Origin: Deltaproteobacteria bacterium
Lineage (GTDB): Bacteria > Myxococcota_A > UBA9160 > UBA6930
DNA length: 54,368 bases
Direction: 5' to 3'
Assembly (NCBI GenBank): GCA_002687015.1
Contig: NYZB01000146.1
Location: 1-54,368, forward strand
Shown one piece after another: positions 7,510 to 16,796 of the stretch; the stretch's first letter is position 1; every line of letters begins with the position of its first letter. A model generated the notes under the pieces. It made no database searches and was not told where the DNA came from. It worked only from the letters and a program-made list of their open reading frames with translations. The position numbers and the translations under genes are program-made.

Positions 7510-8857
7510 CTAGCTCGCCGCGAGGAGCTCCGCGATCCCGTCCTCGATGCCATGGCAGAGGAGGTCGGTGTCCGGGGCGTGGTCGTAGTCTCCGGTCACG
7601 CCGAAGGTGAGGAGGCCCGCGTAGGAGAAGATGGCGATGCCGATTCGCACCGAGCTGCCAAGCGGCACGTAGAGATAGCCCTCGCTCATCGCCTTCCCCG
7701 CGGCGTACAGGATCTGCCGCGGGCCGGGGACGTTGGTCGTCACCGTCTGCACCGCGTCCTGCTCGATGCCCGCCAGGAGACGGGCGCCGAGCGCCACCAG
7801 CACGGGAGGCGCCAGGCCTGAAAGGGAGCTGAGCACCTCACCGGCGACGGCCTGATGGTGCTCCTTCAGGTCGTTCATCTGATCGCGGATCGATGCCCAC
7901 CGGAAGCTCGGCGAACATGGCGGAGACACGGTTGTTGAGCTCACCGTGCTCGTCGTCGCGTCGCACGGAGACGGGCACCAGCGTTCGGACGACGAGATCC
8001 TCCACGGGCTCGCCCCGAGAGAGCAGGAGCGAGCGAAAGCCCCTGGTGATCACGGCCAGGACCACGTCGTTGACGGTGCAAGCGTGCGCGCCCCGGATCT
8101 TCTTGACATCAGCCAGGGAGGCCTGGGCCCAGCGCCAGTTGCGATGCGCGCCGATCGGTCCGTTGAGAGACGATTCGAGGGCGCGGTTCGTGAAACGTCG
8201 GAAGGTCGCCAGGCCATCCGCGAACTCTCCCAGGCTGCGAGCGGCGCGTCGCGGTGCCTCGAGGGCTGTGCGAAGCGAGTGGAGGGCCTCGCCGGGGCTG
8301 CTCACCTGATCGAAGAGGGCGGAGGAGACGAGCGAGATGCCCGACGGCTCGGGCCTCGGCCTCCAGCGGGTTGGCTTCGGATGCTCCTGCGTGGCGCTCT
8401 CGTCGAGGATCACACTGAGGAGATCGGTCGCTGCCACGCCGTCGGCCATGCAGTGGTGGAGCTTCAGGAGGATCGCCCAGCTGCCGTCGTCGAGGCCCTC
8501 CACGACCCACATCTCCCAGAGGGGCTTCGTCCGGTCGAGCTGCTGGGACATCACCCGGCCGACCAGGGTGCGCAGCTGCTCCCGAGAGCCCGGCGCCGGC
8601 AGCGCGGTGTGGCGTACGTGGTAGCGGAGGTGGAAGTGGGGATCGTCCCACCAGATGGGGCGTCCCAGGTCGAAGGGGACGAAGCGCACCCGTTGTCGAT
8701 AGCGAGGGACGAGGTCGAGCTTCGACTCGACCATCCCCTCGATCTCGTCCTGGCCGGGCGCGGGACCCTCGAAGATCCCAAGGGCCGCAATGGCCATGTG
8801 GTTGAGCTCGTTCTCGACGTACAGGAAGCTGGCGTCCTGGGGACTCAAGCGCTCCAC
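7510..8857 (-). pseudogene. Wax ester synthase/diacylglycerol acyltransferase (WS/DGAT), frameshifted
   Basis: Two overlapping frames together make a near-complete WS/DGAT (about 450 residues), which condenses acyl-CoA with a fatty alcohol or diacylglycerol for storage lipid. The N-terminal part starts at GTG 8857 (GGGAGG upstream) with LSPQDASFLYVE and has the active-site HHCMADG. It runs to 'MFAELPVGIDPR' near 7890, then leaves the correct frame. The C-terminal part resumes as 'IRDQMNDLKEHHQAVAGE' and continues to 'LYVPLGSSVRIGIAIFSYAG'. About ten residues normally found between these segments (DPxxRL type) are missing, so a small deletion rather than a single-base slip is likely. Either a real inactivation or an assembly error. 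It is 20 bases downstream of amrS. Confidence 0.8.
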
Positions 8858-8877
8858 GTTGCCGACCTCCCGTGTGG

Positions 8878-9999
8878 CTAGCTCTCCGGCCTCGTTTCGG
8901 CGTTCCGATCCCGGGCAGCGAAGTCCGCGAGCCTCACGGGCTGACGCCTTCGGCCAAAGCGTCCGGGCCGATCCTCGAACACGCCGGGGCAGTGCGTACC
9001 GCAGGCACGGCAGGCGCCGCTGTGGTCGAGGTTCCAGGCCGTGAGCTCGTACCAGTCGCGCCCGATCAACAGCGCGCCACATCCATGGCAGGCGGTGCTG
9101 TCGGCCTCCGGGTCGTGGACGTTGCCCGTGTAGACGTATCGCACCCCGCGCTCCTTTGCGATGGCGCGGGCCCTTCGGAGCGTCTCGGGCGGGGTGGGCG
9201 GGAGATCGAGCAGCTTGTAGTCCGGATGGAAGGCGCTGAAGTGCCAGGGAACGTCAACGCCCAGGTTCTCCACGACCCAGTCTGCAGCCCTCCGGAGCTC
9301 GGCCTCCGAGTCGTTCTCGCCGGGGATCAGCAGCGTCGTGATCTCGAGCCAGACGTCCGTCTCGTGCTTCAGATAGCGCAGGGTCTCCAGGACCGGTGCC
9401 AGCTCGGCACCGCAGAGCCTCCGGTAGAAGCCCTCGCTGAAGGCCTTGAGATCGACGTTGACGGCGTCGATGTGGCGGAAGAAGTCCGCACGTGGCTGGG
9501 GGCACACGTAGCCCGAGGTCACCGCCACCGTCTTCACGTCCAGGGCGTGGCAGGCCTTCGCCACGTCGACCGCGTACTCGAGGAAGATCACGGGGTCGTT
9601 GTAGGTGAAGGCGACGCTGCGGCAGCCGAGGTCGCGCGCGGCCCGGGCCACGACCTCGGGCGGCGCTTCGTCCGCCAGGGTGTCGATCTCCCGCGACTTG
9701 CTGATGTCCCAGTTCTGGCAGAAGCGGCAGGTGAGGTTGCAGCCGGCCGTCCCGAAGGAGAGGACCGGCGTCCCGGGTAGGAAGTGGTTCAGGGGCTTCT
9801 TCTCGATGGGGTCGATGCAGTAGCCGCTCGAGCGGCCGTAGGTGGTGAGGACGACGCCCTCTCCCTCCCGACCACGCACGAAGCAGAGGCCACGCTGGCT
9901 GTCGGCCATGCGACAGTGGCGCGGACACAGGTCGCACTGGACCCGCCCATCCTCCAGCGGGCTCCAGTAGCGCGTCGCGACGGTGTTCGTCGAGCCCAT
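8878..9999 (-). CDS. amrS: AmmeMemoRadiSam system radical SAM enzyme
   Basis: 373 residues. The radical-SAM cluster motif CxxxCxxC is at Cys87, Cys91 and Cys94 (GCNLTCRFCQNW). An N-terminal Cys cluster (CDLCPRHC, then Cys39) and the downstream 'FTYNDPVIFLEYA' and 'VNVDLKAF' blocks are typical of the pyruvate-formate-lyase-activase-like AmrS family. The C-terminus adds two further Cys pairs (CHGCG, CRACGTHC), suggesting an extra metal site. The divergent amrB and amrA genes start 69 bases away, completing the three-protein AmmeMemoRadiSam set. The partners' biochemical role is not established to my knowledge. Confidence 0.93.
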   Translation of the reverse strand: MGSTNTVATRYWSPLEDGRVQCDLCPRHCRMADSQRGLCFVRGREGEGVVLTTYGRSSGYCIDPIEKKPLNHFLPGTPVLSFGTAGCNLTCRFCQNWDISKSREIDTLADEAPPEVVARAARDLGCRSVAFTYNDPVIFLEYAVDVAKACHALDVKTVAVTSGYVCPQPRADFFRHIDAVNVDLKAFSEGFYRRLCGAELAPVLETLRYLKHETDVWLEITTLLIPGENDSEAELRRAADWVVENLGVDVPWHFSAFHPDYKLLDLPPTPPETLRRARAIAKERGVRYVYTGNVHDPEADSTACHGCGALLIGRDWYELTAWNLDHSGACRACGTHCPGVFEDRPGRFGRRRQPVRLADFAARDRNAETRPES

Positions 10000-10068
10000 T
10001 CCCTGAGGCTCGGCACGAAGCCCTGCCCGTCAACTTGACTCCCGTCCTGGCGGGCCCATGCTCTCTCC

Positions 10069-10863
10069 ATGTCGGAGCTACGCCCGCCCGCCGTGGCAGG
10101 TCAGTTCTATCCGGCCGGTCGGGCCGAGCTCGGGGCGGAGATCGATCGCCATCTCCAGAACGCGTGGCGCCCCTGCGCTCCGCTGCCCTCACTCAAGGCC
10201 TTGATCGTGCCCCACGCGGGCTATGTCTATTCCGGACCCGTGGCCGCTGCGGCCTACGCACAGCTCCAAGGCCGACGGAGCTCCGTGGAACGGGTGGTCC
10301 TGATGGGTCCATCCCACCGGGTGTGGTGCGACGGGCTGGCCGTGTCTTCGGCCGACCTCTTCGCGACGCCCCTCGGCAGGATTCCGGTCGATCGGGAAGC
10401 GCTCGAGAGGGCACTCGAGCTCCCCCAGGTCGCCCTGCTGGACGAGGCTCACGACCGGGAGCACAGCCTCGAGGTGCAGCTCCCATTCCTGCAACAGGTG
10501 CTCGGCTCCTTTCGCCTCGCACCCTTCAGTGTCGGCCAGGCCAGCGCCGAGGAGGTGGCCGAGGTCCTGGAGTGCTTGTGGGACGGCCCTGAGACCGTGA
10601 TCGTGATCAGCACCGATCTCAGCCACTACCTCGACTACGAGAGTGCACGGCGAATCGACGCCGCAACGGCGCAGTCGATCGAAGCACTGCGACCCGAGCA
10701 GCTCGGTTCGGACCAGGCCTGTGGATTCGTGCCCCTGTCCGGGCTCCTTCTCGTCGCCCGGCGCCGCGGTTTGCACATCCCCGCCCTCGATCTCCGCAGC
10801 TCGGGCGATACGGCGGGACCTCGCGACCAGGTAGTGGGATACGGTGCCTGGGCCCTCGCCTGA
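10069..10863 (+). CDS. amrB: AmmeMemoRadiSam system protein B (Memo-like)
   Basis: 264 residues, Memo family (fold related to class III extradiol dioxygenases). It begins with 'RPPAVAGQFYPAG' and includes 'VPHAGYVYSGPVAA', 'LMGPSHRV', 'DEAHDREHSLEVQLPF' and 'VIVISTDLSHYLDY', the characteristic order with conserved His and Asp residues that line the metal-binding cavity in relatives. ATG 10069 has no good Shine-Dalgarno, so it may be leaderless or weakly translated. It overlaps amrA by 20 bases, implying translational coupling. It is divergent from amrS. Confidence 0.93.
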   Translation: MSELRPPAVAGQFYPAGRAELGAEIDRHLQNAWRPCAPLPSLKALIVPHAGYVYSGPVAAAAYAQLQGRRSSVERVVLMGPSHRVWCDGLAVSSADLFATPLGRIPVDREALERALELPQVALLDEAHDREHSLEVQLPFLQQVLGSFRLAPFSVGQASAEEVAEVLECLWDGPETVIVISTDLSHYLDYESARRIDAATAQSIEALRPEQLGSDQACGFVPLSGLLLVARRRGLHIPALDLRSSGDTAGPRDQVVGYGAWALA

Positions 10864-11521
10864 AGCGCGCGATGCGGCCCACCCCGGGTGGCGCGGCGAA
10901 CTCGAGTGGGCGCGCGCCCTTTCTTCCGAGTCGCTGCGGCGTCGGATCCTGGAGTTGGCGGTGGCGTCGATCGAGCACGGCCTGACCACCGGCGCCCCCC
11001 TCGAGGTAGACCCCGCCACGCACCCGGCCGCCCTGCGCAGACCGGGCGCCTGCTTCGTCACCCTGCGGCGGGCGGGCGACCTGCGGGGCTGCATCGGCGA
11101 GATCGCGGCCACCGGGCCACTCGTCGAGAGCATCGCCAGTCGAGCCTTCGCGGCGGCCTTTCGCGACCCCCGCTTCGCGCCGCTTCGCGCGGACGAGACC
11201 GACGACCTGGAGGTCGAGGTCTCGGTGCTGGGCCCCGTCTCGCCCATCGAGGCGGCTGACGAGGCCGAGCTGCTCCGCCAGCTGCGGCCGGGGATCGACG
11301 GCGTCGTGCTCCGCTGCGGGCCGGCCCAAGCGACCTTCCTGCCGGCCGTGTGGGCCTCCCTCCCCGACCCCGAGCTCTTCCTCGCCGAGCTACGACGCAA
11401 GGCCGGACTCCCACCCGGCACCTGGAGCTCCGAGCTGAGCTTCCACCGCTACCCCGTTCTCGAGGTCTCGGGGCCATACCGCCGCCACCACGTCGAGGAG
11501 CCGCTCGGCGAAGGCGCCTGA
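10844..11521 (+). CDS. amrA: AmmeMemoRadiSam system protein A (AMMECR1 domain)
   Basis: 225 residues. The AMMECR1-family core is evident: 'GACFVTLRRAGDLRGCIGEI' contains the LRGCIG hexapeptide, followed by 'AFAAAFRDPRFAPL' and the C-terminal 'ATFLPAVW' block. GTG 10844 lies inside the end of amrB, so the genes overlap. With amrS (divergent) this is a compact three-gene AmmeMemoRadiSam locus. Start uncertainty is a few codons. Confidence 0.9.
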   Translation: MPGPSPEARDAAHPGWRGELEWARALSSESLRRRILELAVASIEHGLTTGAPLEVDPATHPAALRRPGACFVTLRRAGDLRGCIGEIAATGPLVESIASRAFAAAFRDPRFAPLRADETDDLEVEVSVLGPVSPIEAADEAELLRQLRPGIDGVVLRCGPAQATFLPAVWASLPDPELFLAELRRKAGLPPGTWSSELSFHRYPVLEVSGPYRRHHVEEPLGEGA

Positions 11522-11667
11522 GAAAGCCCGCTCGGGGCGGTCGCGGCCCGGGCGCTTTCCCGCGTCGGGCGCGGGCACGATACACTCCGGCCCGTCATGG
11601 CGCGCCGCCCGGCTCTCCAGCCCGTCGAAGCCCACGGGTCGCCGCGCGTGGCCGAGAGGGTCCGCTC

Positions 11668-13143
11668 TTGAACGCGGCCGACGCACTCTTCGCGCGGTTG
11701 CGCGATCCCACGACACAGCAGCGGCTGGAGGTCGCGGCCCTGGTCGTGGCCCTCGCCCTCTCCCTGGTCGTGGCGGCGCTCGGCACCAGTCTGGACGTGT
11801 GGCGGCACGACTCGCTCTACTACCACCCCTTCGGCGCCAAGGCCTGGATCTCCGGGCGCTGGCTCACCTACCTGCTCTCCTTCCCCCTGCTCTTCCTTCC
11901 CGGGGGCCCGCTCTGGCTGGCGGGCTTCCTGCTCTTCGGCGGCTTCGCATTCCTCGTGGCACGGGGCTTCGGCCAGGACTCGCGGGGCTCGCTCCTCTTC
12001 GCCCTGCTCGCGGCCCAGATCCCCTGCCTCTACGGGCTGAGCCTCTGGCCCGTCGGCAACCTGCCCATGCCGCTCCTGCTCTTCGCGGCCGGCCTTGCCG
12101 CAAGGCGCCTCTCCATGTGGCCCTTCTACCTGCTCTTCGGCGTGCTCTTCCTCGGGGTCACGCAGCAGTACTACTTCCTTCTTCCCGCGTTGCACCTGCC
12201 CGAGGTGTTGGCCTCGCGTCGCGGTCCCCTCCGCGCGACGGTCCGCCTCCTTGCCGCGTGGGTGACGGGCTTCCTCGTGGGCTACCTCGTCGTGCTCGTC
12301 TACGTGTACCTGGCCTCTGGGCACGTGGGTATGCAGGTCCCCACCTGGCGCGATCCCCACTACGTGACCGACCTGGCCTCGCTGCTGGCCAACATCGCCA
12401 CCAGCGGTAGCTGGCTCCTGCAGCACCTGGGCGCCGCCGGCCAGCTCACTCTGGGGGGCCTGACGCTCCTGGCGATGGTCGTCACGGGGGCCTGGGGAAC
12501 CCGGCGCAGCGACATCGCGGTGCGCGTCGTGGTGTTCGGCGCGATGGGGCTCGCCCTCTACGCGGTCATGGTCCCGATCGGGGTGACGATCCACTTTCGC
12601 TCGGCCACCCCCGTCTTCTTTGCGCTCCTCTGCTTCGCATTCCTGGGTTGGTCGGGCGGCCGGCACCGCGGGCTCTACCCCATCGGAGTGCTGTTGGTCC
12701 TCGTGCCCTTCGGGTTCACGAATCTCGAGAACCTGCTGTGGTACCGGACGGTGACGGGCGAGTACCAGAGCCGGCTCCGCGAGGTCATGCCGAAGCCGCC
12801 CGAGGCCTACGAGGGCGTCGTCCTGCTGCAGGGAAACGCGAGGGCGCTCCAGGCACGGATCGAGCGAGAGAGCGGCCGTCGCGCCCGCTTCATCGTCTCG
12901 GAGCTCAGCGACGACCGGGGCATCGAGAAGCGCTGGAAGCCCTCCGGCCTCGCCATGGGGTTCCAGCGGGTCCGCTATTGCCTGAACGAGCACTGCCGGT
13001 CGATCCCGAGGACCTGTCTCGCAGGCAACGCCGACTACTGTGTCCACGGCGAGACGCCGGACCGCTACCTGCTCATCAGCTTCGTCATGCCCTCGCGTCG
13101 GGATCGACCCAGAGATCCGAACGACATCGTCGATCCACCCTGA
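11668..13143 (+). CDS. Polytopic membrane protein, GtrII-type glucosyltransferase-like
   Basis: 491 residues with about nine to ten predicted transmembrane helices across residues 20-375 and a soluble C-terminal tail of about 115 residues containing five Cys. The N-terminal 'DVWRHDSLYYHPFG...ISGRWL' resembles the acidic first loop and GRWL motif of GtrII-like glucosyltransferases, which add glucose from a lipid carrier to surface polysaccharide. That assignment is by pattern only. TTG 11668 is chosen because GAGAGGG lies about eight bases upstream; no in-frame ATG precedes the first helix. It is 146 bases after amrA and 63 bases before the DUF1254 gene. Confidence 0.6.
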   Translation: MNAADALFARLRDPTTQQRLEVAALVVALALSLVVAALGTSLDVWRHDSLYYHPFGAKAWISGRWLTYLLSFPLLFLPGGPLWLAGFLLFGGFAFLVARGFGQDSRGSLLFALLAAQIPCLYGLSLWPVGNLPMPLLLFAAGLAARRLSMWPFYLLFGVLFLGVTQQYYFLLPALHLPEVLASRRGPLRATVRLLAAWVTGFLVGYLVVLVYVYLASGHVGMQVPTWRDPHYVTDLASLLANIATSGSWLLQHLGAAGQLTLGGLTLLAMVVTGAWGTRRSDIAVRVVVFGAMGLALYAVMVPIGVTIHFRSATPVFFALLCFAFLGWSGGRHRGLYPIGVLLVLVPFGFTNLENLLWYRTVTGEYQSRLREVMPKPPEAYEGVVLLQGNARALQARIERESGRRARFIVSELSDDRGIEKRWKPSGLAMGFQRVRYCLNEHCRSIPRTCLAGNADYCVHGETPDRYLLISFVMPSRRDRPRDPNDIVDPP

Positions 13144-13206
13144 CCCATCGGAAGCCGCCCAGACCGAAGCCGCGTATCATCGCGCCACCAGGGAAGGGTG
13201 GCTGCC

Positions 13207-14718
13207 ATGGACAGGGCTCGCAGGGCCGCGATGACCGCAGCGGTCGGCCTCCTCGCTGCACTGGCTGCGGCTCTGCTCGGGAGTGCGCGCAGCACAGCGG
13301 GGCCGGAGACGCCGATGCCGGCGCCGACCGCCATGGCCCGCGACCCCCAGCAAGCGGTCCTCGAAGAGGCGGCCACCGACGCATGGCTCTACTTCTATCC
13401 CCTGCTCCTCATGCAGGCGACACGCGCGTCCGAGCCACAGCTGGAGCTGGGCGTCTGGAAGCACTCCGGGTCGGTTCGCCGCCACGACGACCGGAAGGTG
13501 ATCCGCCCGAACGTCGACACGATCTCCTCCCACGCGTGGCTCGATCTCTCGGGAGGTCCGATCCTGCTCGAGACCCCCGACACCGAGGGGCTCTACCACG
13601 TGGTGCAGGCCGTGGACGAGTGGTCCCTCACCTTCGCCACGGTGGGCAGCCGCACGATCGGGAACGGACCCGGCCGCTTCCTCTTCGTGCCGCCTGGCCT
13701 CGACGCCAACGCGGGGGCGACGCCCTGGCCGCGCGATGCGACCCTGGTTCGCGCCCCCACCCAGGGCGTCTGGCTGCTGATGCGGATCCAGTCCGACGAT
13801 TCCGAAGAGGAGGCTCGGACCCGGGCCCTCCAGACCCGGTTCCGACTCACCGCCCTCGAGGAGCGAGCTCCGGACGGCCCCATGCCCTTGCCCCCTGCGG
13901 CGGCCACCGGGCTGGCGGAGGGCACGCCACCTCCGCAGGTGATCCTGAACCTCGATCCCCGGAGCTACTTCGAGTGGGCTTCGCGGCTATGGGGCGCACC
14001 CGGGTTCTGGGTTCCGAATCTCGACGACGCCCTCGTGGACAGGGTCGAGCTGCTCGGTCTCCGTCCAGGATCGGCTCTCGAGTGGGACGCTCTCGACCCC
14101 GGCCAACGCGCCGCGCTCTCGGCGGCGCCGAAGGGCGCCCTGCGAAAGCTCGCGGGCGTCGCGGCGAAGGAGGGTGGAGTGAACGTCGACGGCTGGTACT
14201 ACCTGAAGGACAACTGGTACCGCGTCCAGGACCACCGGGTCTTCGTGAAGCAGCCGACCCACTATCCGCTCCGCGCGGGCCTGGCCCTCGAGGCGCTGGG
14301 CTTCCTTCCGCTGCAGGAAGCCACCTATCTGTCGGCCGGGGCGGCGCGCGTCGGTGGCGAGGTCTTGAGTGGAGCCGACGGGCGAAGCTACACGATCCGC
14401 TTCCCGGAGGGGCACCTTCCAGCGGTCGAGGCCTTCTGGTCTCTCACGGTCTACGAAGGCCAGGGCTGGCTGGTGGACAACCCGATCCACCGCCACAACC
14501 TCGGCAGCCGCGACGAGCTTCGGCGCGATGCGGATGGCGCCGTGACCCTGCACCTCTCGGCCACCAATCCCCACGGCGCGGACAGCGGCGACACCTCGAA
14601 CTGGCTGCCGATCCCGGACGGGGAGTTCAGCGTGTCGTTCCGCGCCTACTGGCCGAGCGAGCCGATCGTCCACGAAGGGGACGGCTGGCGCATGGTTCCG
14701 GTGATCGCGGCGGACTGA
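13207..14718 (+). CDS. DUF1254/DUF1214 domain exported protein
   Basis: 503 residues. The N-terminus carries a signal-type helix (MTAAVGLLAALAAALLG). The DUF1254 domain is recognisable from 'DAWLYFYPLLLMQATR' through 'RPNVDTISSHAWLDLSGGPILLETPD'. The DUF1214 domain is recognisable from 'FWSLTVYEGQGWLVDN' to 'NWLPIPDGEFSVSFRAYWP'. These domains co-occur in periplasmic proteins of unknown biochemical function. ATG 13207 has AAGGG upstream; a GTG nine bases earlier is possible. TATCAT at about 13176 could be its -10. The downstream hydrolase starts 42 bases later, indicating an operon. Confidence 0.87.
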   Translation: MDRARRAAMTAAVGLLAALAAALLGSARSTAGPETPMPAPTAMARDPQQAVLEEAATDAWLYFYPLLLMQATRASEPQLELGVWKHSGSVRRHDDRKVIRPNVDTISSHAWLDLSGGPILLETPDTEGLYHVVQAVDEWSLTFATVGSRTIGNGPGRFLFVPPGLDANAGATPWPRDATLVRAPTQGVWLLMRIQSDDSEEEARTRALQTRFRLTALEERAPDGPMPLPPAAATGLAEGTPPPQVILNLDPRSYFEWASRLWGAPGFWVPNLDDALVDRVELLGLRPGSALEWDALDPGQRAALSAAPKGALRKLAGVAAKEGGVNVDGWYYLKDNWYRVQDHRVFVKQPTHYPLRAGLALEALGFLPLQEATYLSAGAARVGGEVLSGADGRSYTIRFPEGHLPAVEAFWSLTVYEGQGWLVDNPIHRHNLGSRDELRRDADGAVTLHLSATNPHGADSGDTSNWLPIPDGEFSVSFRAYWPSEPIVHEGDGWRMVPVIAAD

Positions 14719-14759
14719 TCTGCACGAAGGAGTGCAACTCCCCTGCCAGGAGACGAAGC

Positions 14760-15629
14760 ATGCCCTACCTACGGCGCCCCGGTGCCACCCTCTACTACGA
14801 CAGCATCGGAGAAGGCCCCACCGTCCTCACGATCCACGGCCTCAGCGAGTGCGGCGCCTACTGGTCGCGTCCGGGTGTGAGTGCGGCGATCGCCGAGGCC
14901 GGCTTCCACGTGGTCGATCTCGACATGCGCGGCCACGGGCGCTCGGTGCCCGAGGGCGACGGCGATCCCGGCTACACGGTGAATGCGGTGGCCGAGGACA
15001 TCGGCGCGCTGGCGACGGCGGTGGGAGCCGAGCGCTTCCACCTCCTCTCCCACGCGACGGGTGGGATGGCGGCTCTGCGTTTCGCGATGGGCGGACACGA
15101 GCGTCTGCTGTCGTTGATCTCCACCGATACGGGCTCGGCGACCCTGCCCTCGGACACCTACAGCGATCCCGGGTACGAGGGCCCCTACCCGCCGCCGCTC
15201 ACGCCACCGCTCGACAATCCCGCCGTACGTGGGGCCGACGAGATGAACATCCACAGACGTCTGGGACATGCGCGCAAGGGAGACGGCCGGCCCTTCCTCT
15301 CGGGCTTCGCGACCAACGAGGACCCGGACCGCTGCTGGCGCCAGGTCGAGGACATCCTCGGAGCGGGCAACCCGACCCGCGTGGTCGAGTTCGGAAGCTG
15401 GTTCTATACGGATTTGGATCCGCGGATCGAGGAGCTGCGCAGGATCTCCTGCCCGAATCTGGTGCTCCTCGGGGAGCTGGACGAGATGTTCATCAAGCCT
15501 TCGGAGCTGCTGGCTCGCCACCTTCCCCGGGTCGAGCACGAGGTCGTGGCGGGGCGCGGACACATGCTCGCGATCGAGGACCCGGAGGGGACGGCCCGGA
15601 CCCTCATCGACTTCCTCGTCTCGATCTGA
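14760..15629 (+). CDS. Alpha/beta-hydrolase-fold protein with Ala at nucleophile position
   Basis: 289 residues. The oxyanion/HG motif (TIHGLSECG), the acid (LLGELDEMF) and the catalytic His (GRGHMLAIEDPE) are all present as in epoxide-hydrolase or haloperoxidase-like hydrolases. The nucleophile elbow, usually GHSMGG, reads SHATGG at residues 97-102, so the Ser position (99) is Ala. The codons TCC CAC GCG ACG GGT GGG confirm this. The protein may be non-hydrolytic or use another mechanism. ATG 14760 has AGGAG ten bases upstream. It is co-oriented with and close to the DUF1254 gene, and convergent with the GST gene 12 bases away. Confidence 0.85.
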   Translation: MPYLRRPGATLYYDSIGEGPTVLTIHGLSECGAYWSRPGVSAAIAEAGFHVVDLDMRGHGRSVPEGDGDPGYTVNAVAEDIGALATAVGAERFHLLSHATGGMAALRFAMGGHERLLSLISTDTGSATLPSDTYSDPGYEGPYPPPLTPPLDNPAVRGADEMNIHRRLGHARKGDGRPFLSGFATNEDPDRCWRQVEDILGAGNPTRVVEFGSWFYTDLDPRIEELRRISCPNLVLLGELDEMFIKPSELLARHLPRVEHEVVAGRGHMLAIEDPEGTARTLIDFLVSI

Positions 15630-15641
15630 GCTACGCCGGTC

Positions 15642-16796
15642 CTACACCACCGCCATCCGGCTCCCGACGCGCGTGAGGCGTCGGCGAAGGGCGATGTCGA
15701 GAAGCTCCTCCCCGCCGCAGGTGGCCAGCAGCTCCCGTCCGGCCTTGCGATCGGCTTCGCTCTGGGCGGCGAACCAGTCGAGACCCCGCTGGAGTACCCA
15801 GAGGACGTAGGTAGACGCACCCATCGGCACCGAGACACCCCGCAGCCTCCCCTCGAAGCCGCCGACCACTGCCTCGTCGAAGCCTTCGGGCGAGACGAGG
15901 GAGCGAGGCGGCAGGTCGTCGTGCTCGGCCGCCCAGGTGTTGTAGATCTCCGCGGAGCGGATCAGGCTCGCGGCCGAGTCCGCGATGCAGAGGCGCAGCA
16001 GCGTAGGGATGGTGCCGGGGAGGGCGTCGTCCGGCAGATAGTCCATCGGCGCCTCCGCGAACTCGGGCGACTGGATCTCGGGCGTGTTCATGTGCTCGGT
16101 CCAGCGGAAGACACGAGGCGCGCGGGTCTTCATGAGCCGCGAGGGCTCTGGATCCCGAGCGAGGTGACCGAAGAGCGAGCCCATGAGGACGTGGTCGGCG
16201 ATGCTGGGAAGGCCACCGAAGAGATAGGGCTGTGTCGTGAAGTGCTCCTCGAGGATGTCCAGGACCTCGAAGTAGATCTGCTCCAATACGGGCCGCAGCG
16301 CCGGGCTGTCGCCGAGACCGGCGCGCTTGCCTTCCATCCGCTCGGCGATGATATCGCCGTAGTGGTCGAGCTCCTCGTTCGTTCCCTGTGGACGAAAGGA
16401 GCGGCCGAACTCGCGGCCGACGAAGCCGTAGTTCTCGTCCATGAAGTTCCAGCGGTAGTGCCACGCCACGCGGCCGAGCTCGGCGTCGAGCAGCACCTCG
16501 AAGAGCCGCGCGACGAGCTGCTGCCGCGGCCCCGGGGGATAGGCGGCCGGCTCGGGGAAGCGCTCCTCCAGGAAGTCGAAGATCGCCGTCGTGTCCTGCA
16601 CCACCGTACCGTCCGGCGCCTCGAGCTGCGGGATGCGGTGGTTCTCGCTCGTCGGCCGCACGTGCTCGCGGAACCGCTTGGCGGACGGGAGCCGCTCCAC
16701 GAAGGGAATCGCCTTCTTGCGCAGGTAGCTCCGGGACTTTGCCGTCGCGTACGAGGCGTGCGAGCCGTAGAGGACGTAGGGGGTCTCGGAAGACAT
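15642..16796 (-). CDS. Glutathione S-transferase-like protein
   Basis: 384 residues. An N-terminal thioredoxin-fold GST domain is readable: 'YVLYGSHASYATAKSRSYLRKKAIPF', then 'IPQLEAPDGTVVQDTTAIFDFLEERFP', which contains the cis-Pro glutathione-binding block and the DTTAI motif in place of ES-A-I. An all-helical C-terminal domain ('PYLFGGLPSIADHVLMGSLFGHL') follows, and about 150 extra residues make it longer than a usual GST (about 210). This type is seen in aliphatic-compound catabolic clusters, but the substrate is unknown. Start ATG 16796 is fixed by the beginning of homology. The frame continues open upstream only as non-coding sequence. Confidence 0.83.
   Translation of the reverse strand: MSSETPYVLYGSHASYATAKSRSYLRKKAIPFVERLPSAKRFREHVRPTSENHRIPQLEAPDGTVVQDTTAIFDFLEERFPEPAAYPPGPRQQLVARLFEVLLDAELGRVAWHYRWNFMDENYGFVGREFGRSFRPQGTNEELDHYGDIIAERMEGKRAGLGDSPALRPVLEQIYFEVLDILEEHFTTQPYLFGGLPSIADHVLMGSLFGHLARDPEPSRLMKTRAPRVFRWTEHMNTPEIQSPEFAEAPMDYLPDDALPGTIPTLLRLCIADSAASLIRSAEIYNTWAAEHDDLPPRSLVSPEGFDEAVVGGFEGRLRGVSVPMGASTYVLWVLQRGLDWFAAQSEADRKAGRELLATCGGEELLDIALRRRLTRVGSRMAVV

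Noticed and set aside
11597-11671. 24-codon reading frame whose stop overlaps the TTG start of the membrane protein (TTGA)
   Set aside because: A translational-coupling leader is conceivable, but there is no Shine-Dalgarno and no conservation evidence.
11449-13047. Minus-strand frame of about 530 codons opposite the membrane protein
   Set aside because: Shadow of the transmembrane coding frame; its Glu/Gln/His-rich sequence mirrors hydrophobic codons on the other strand.
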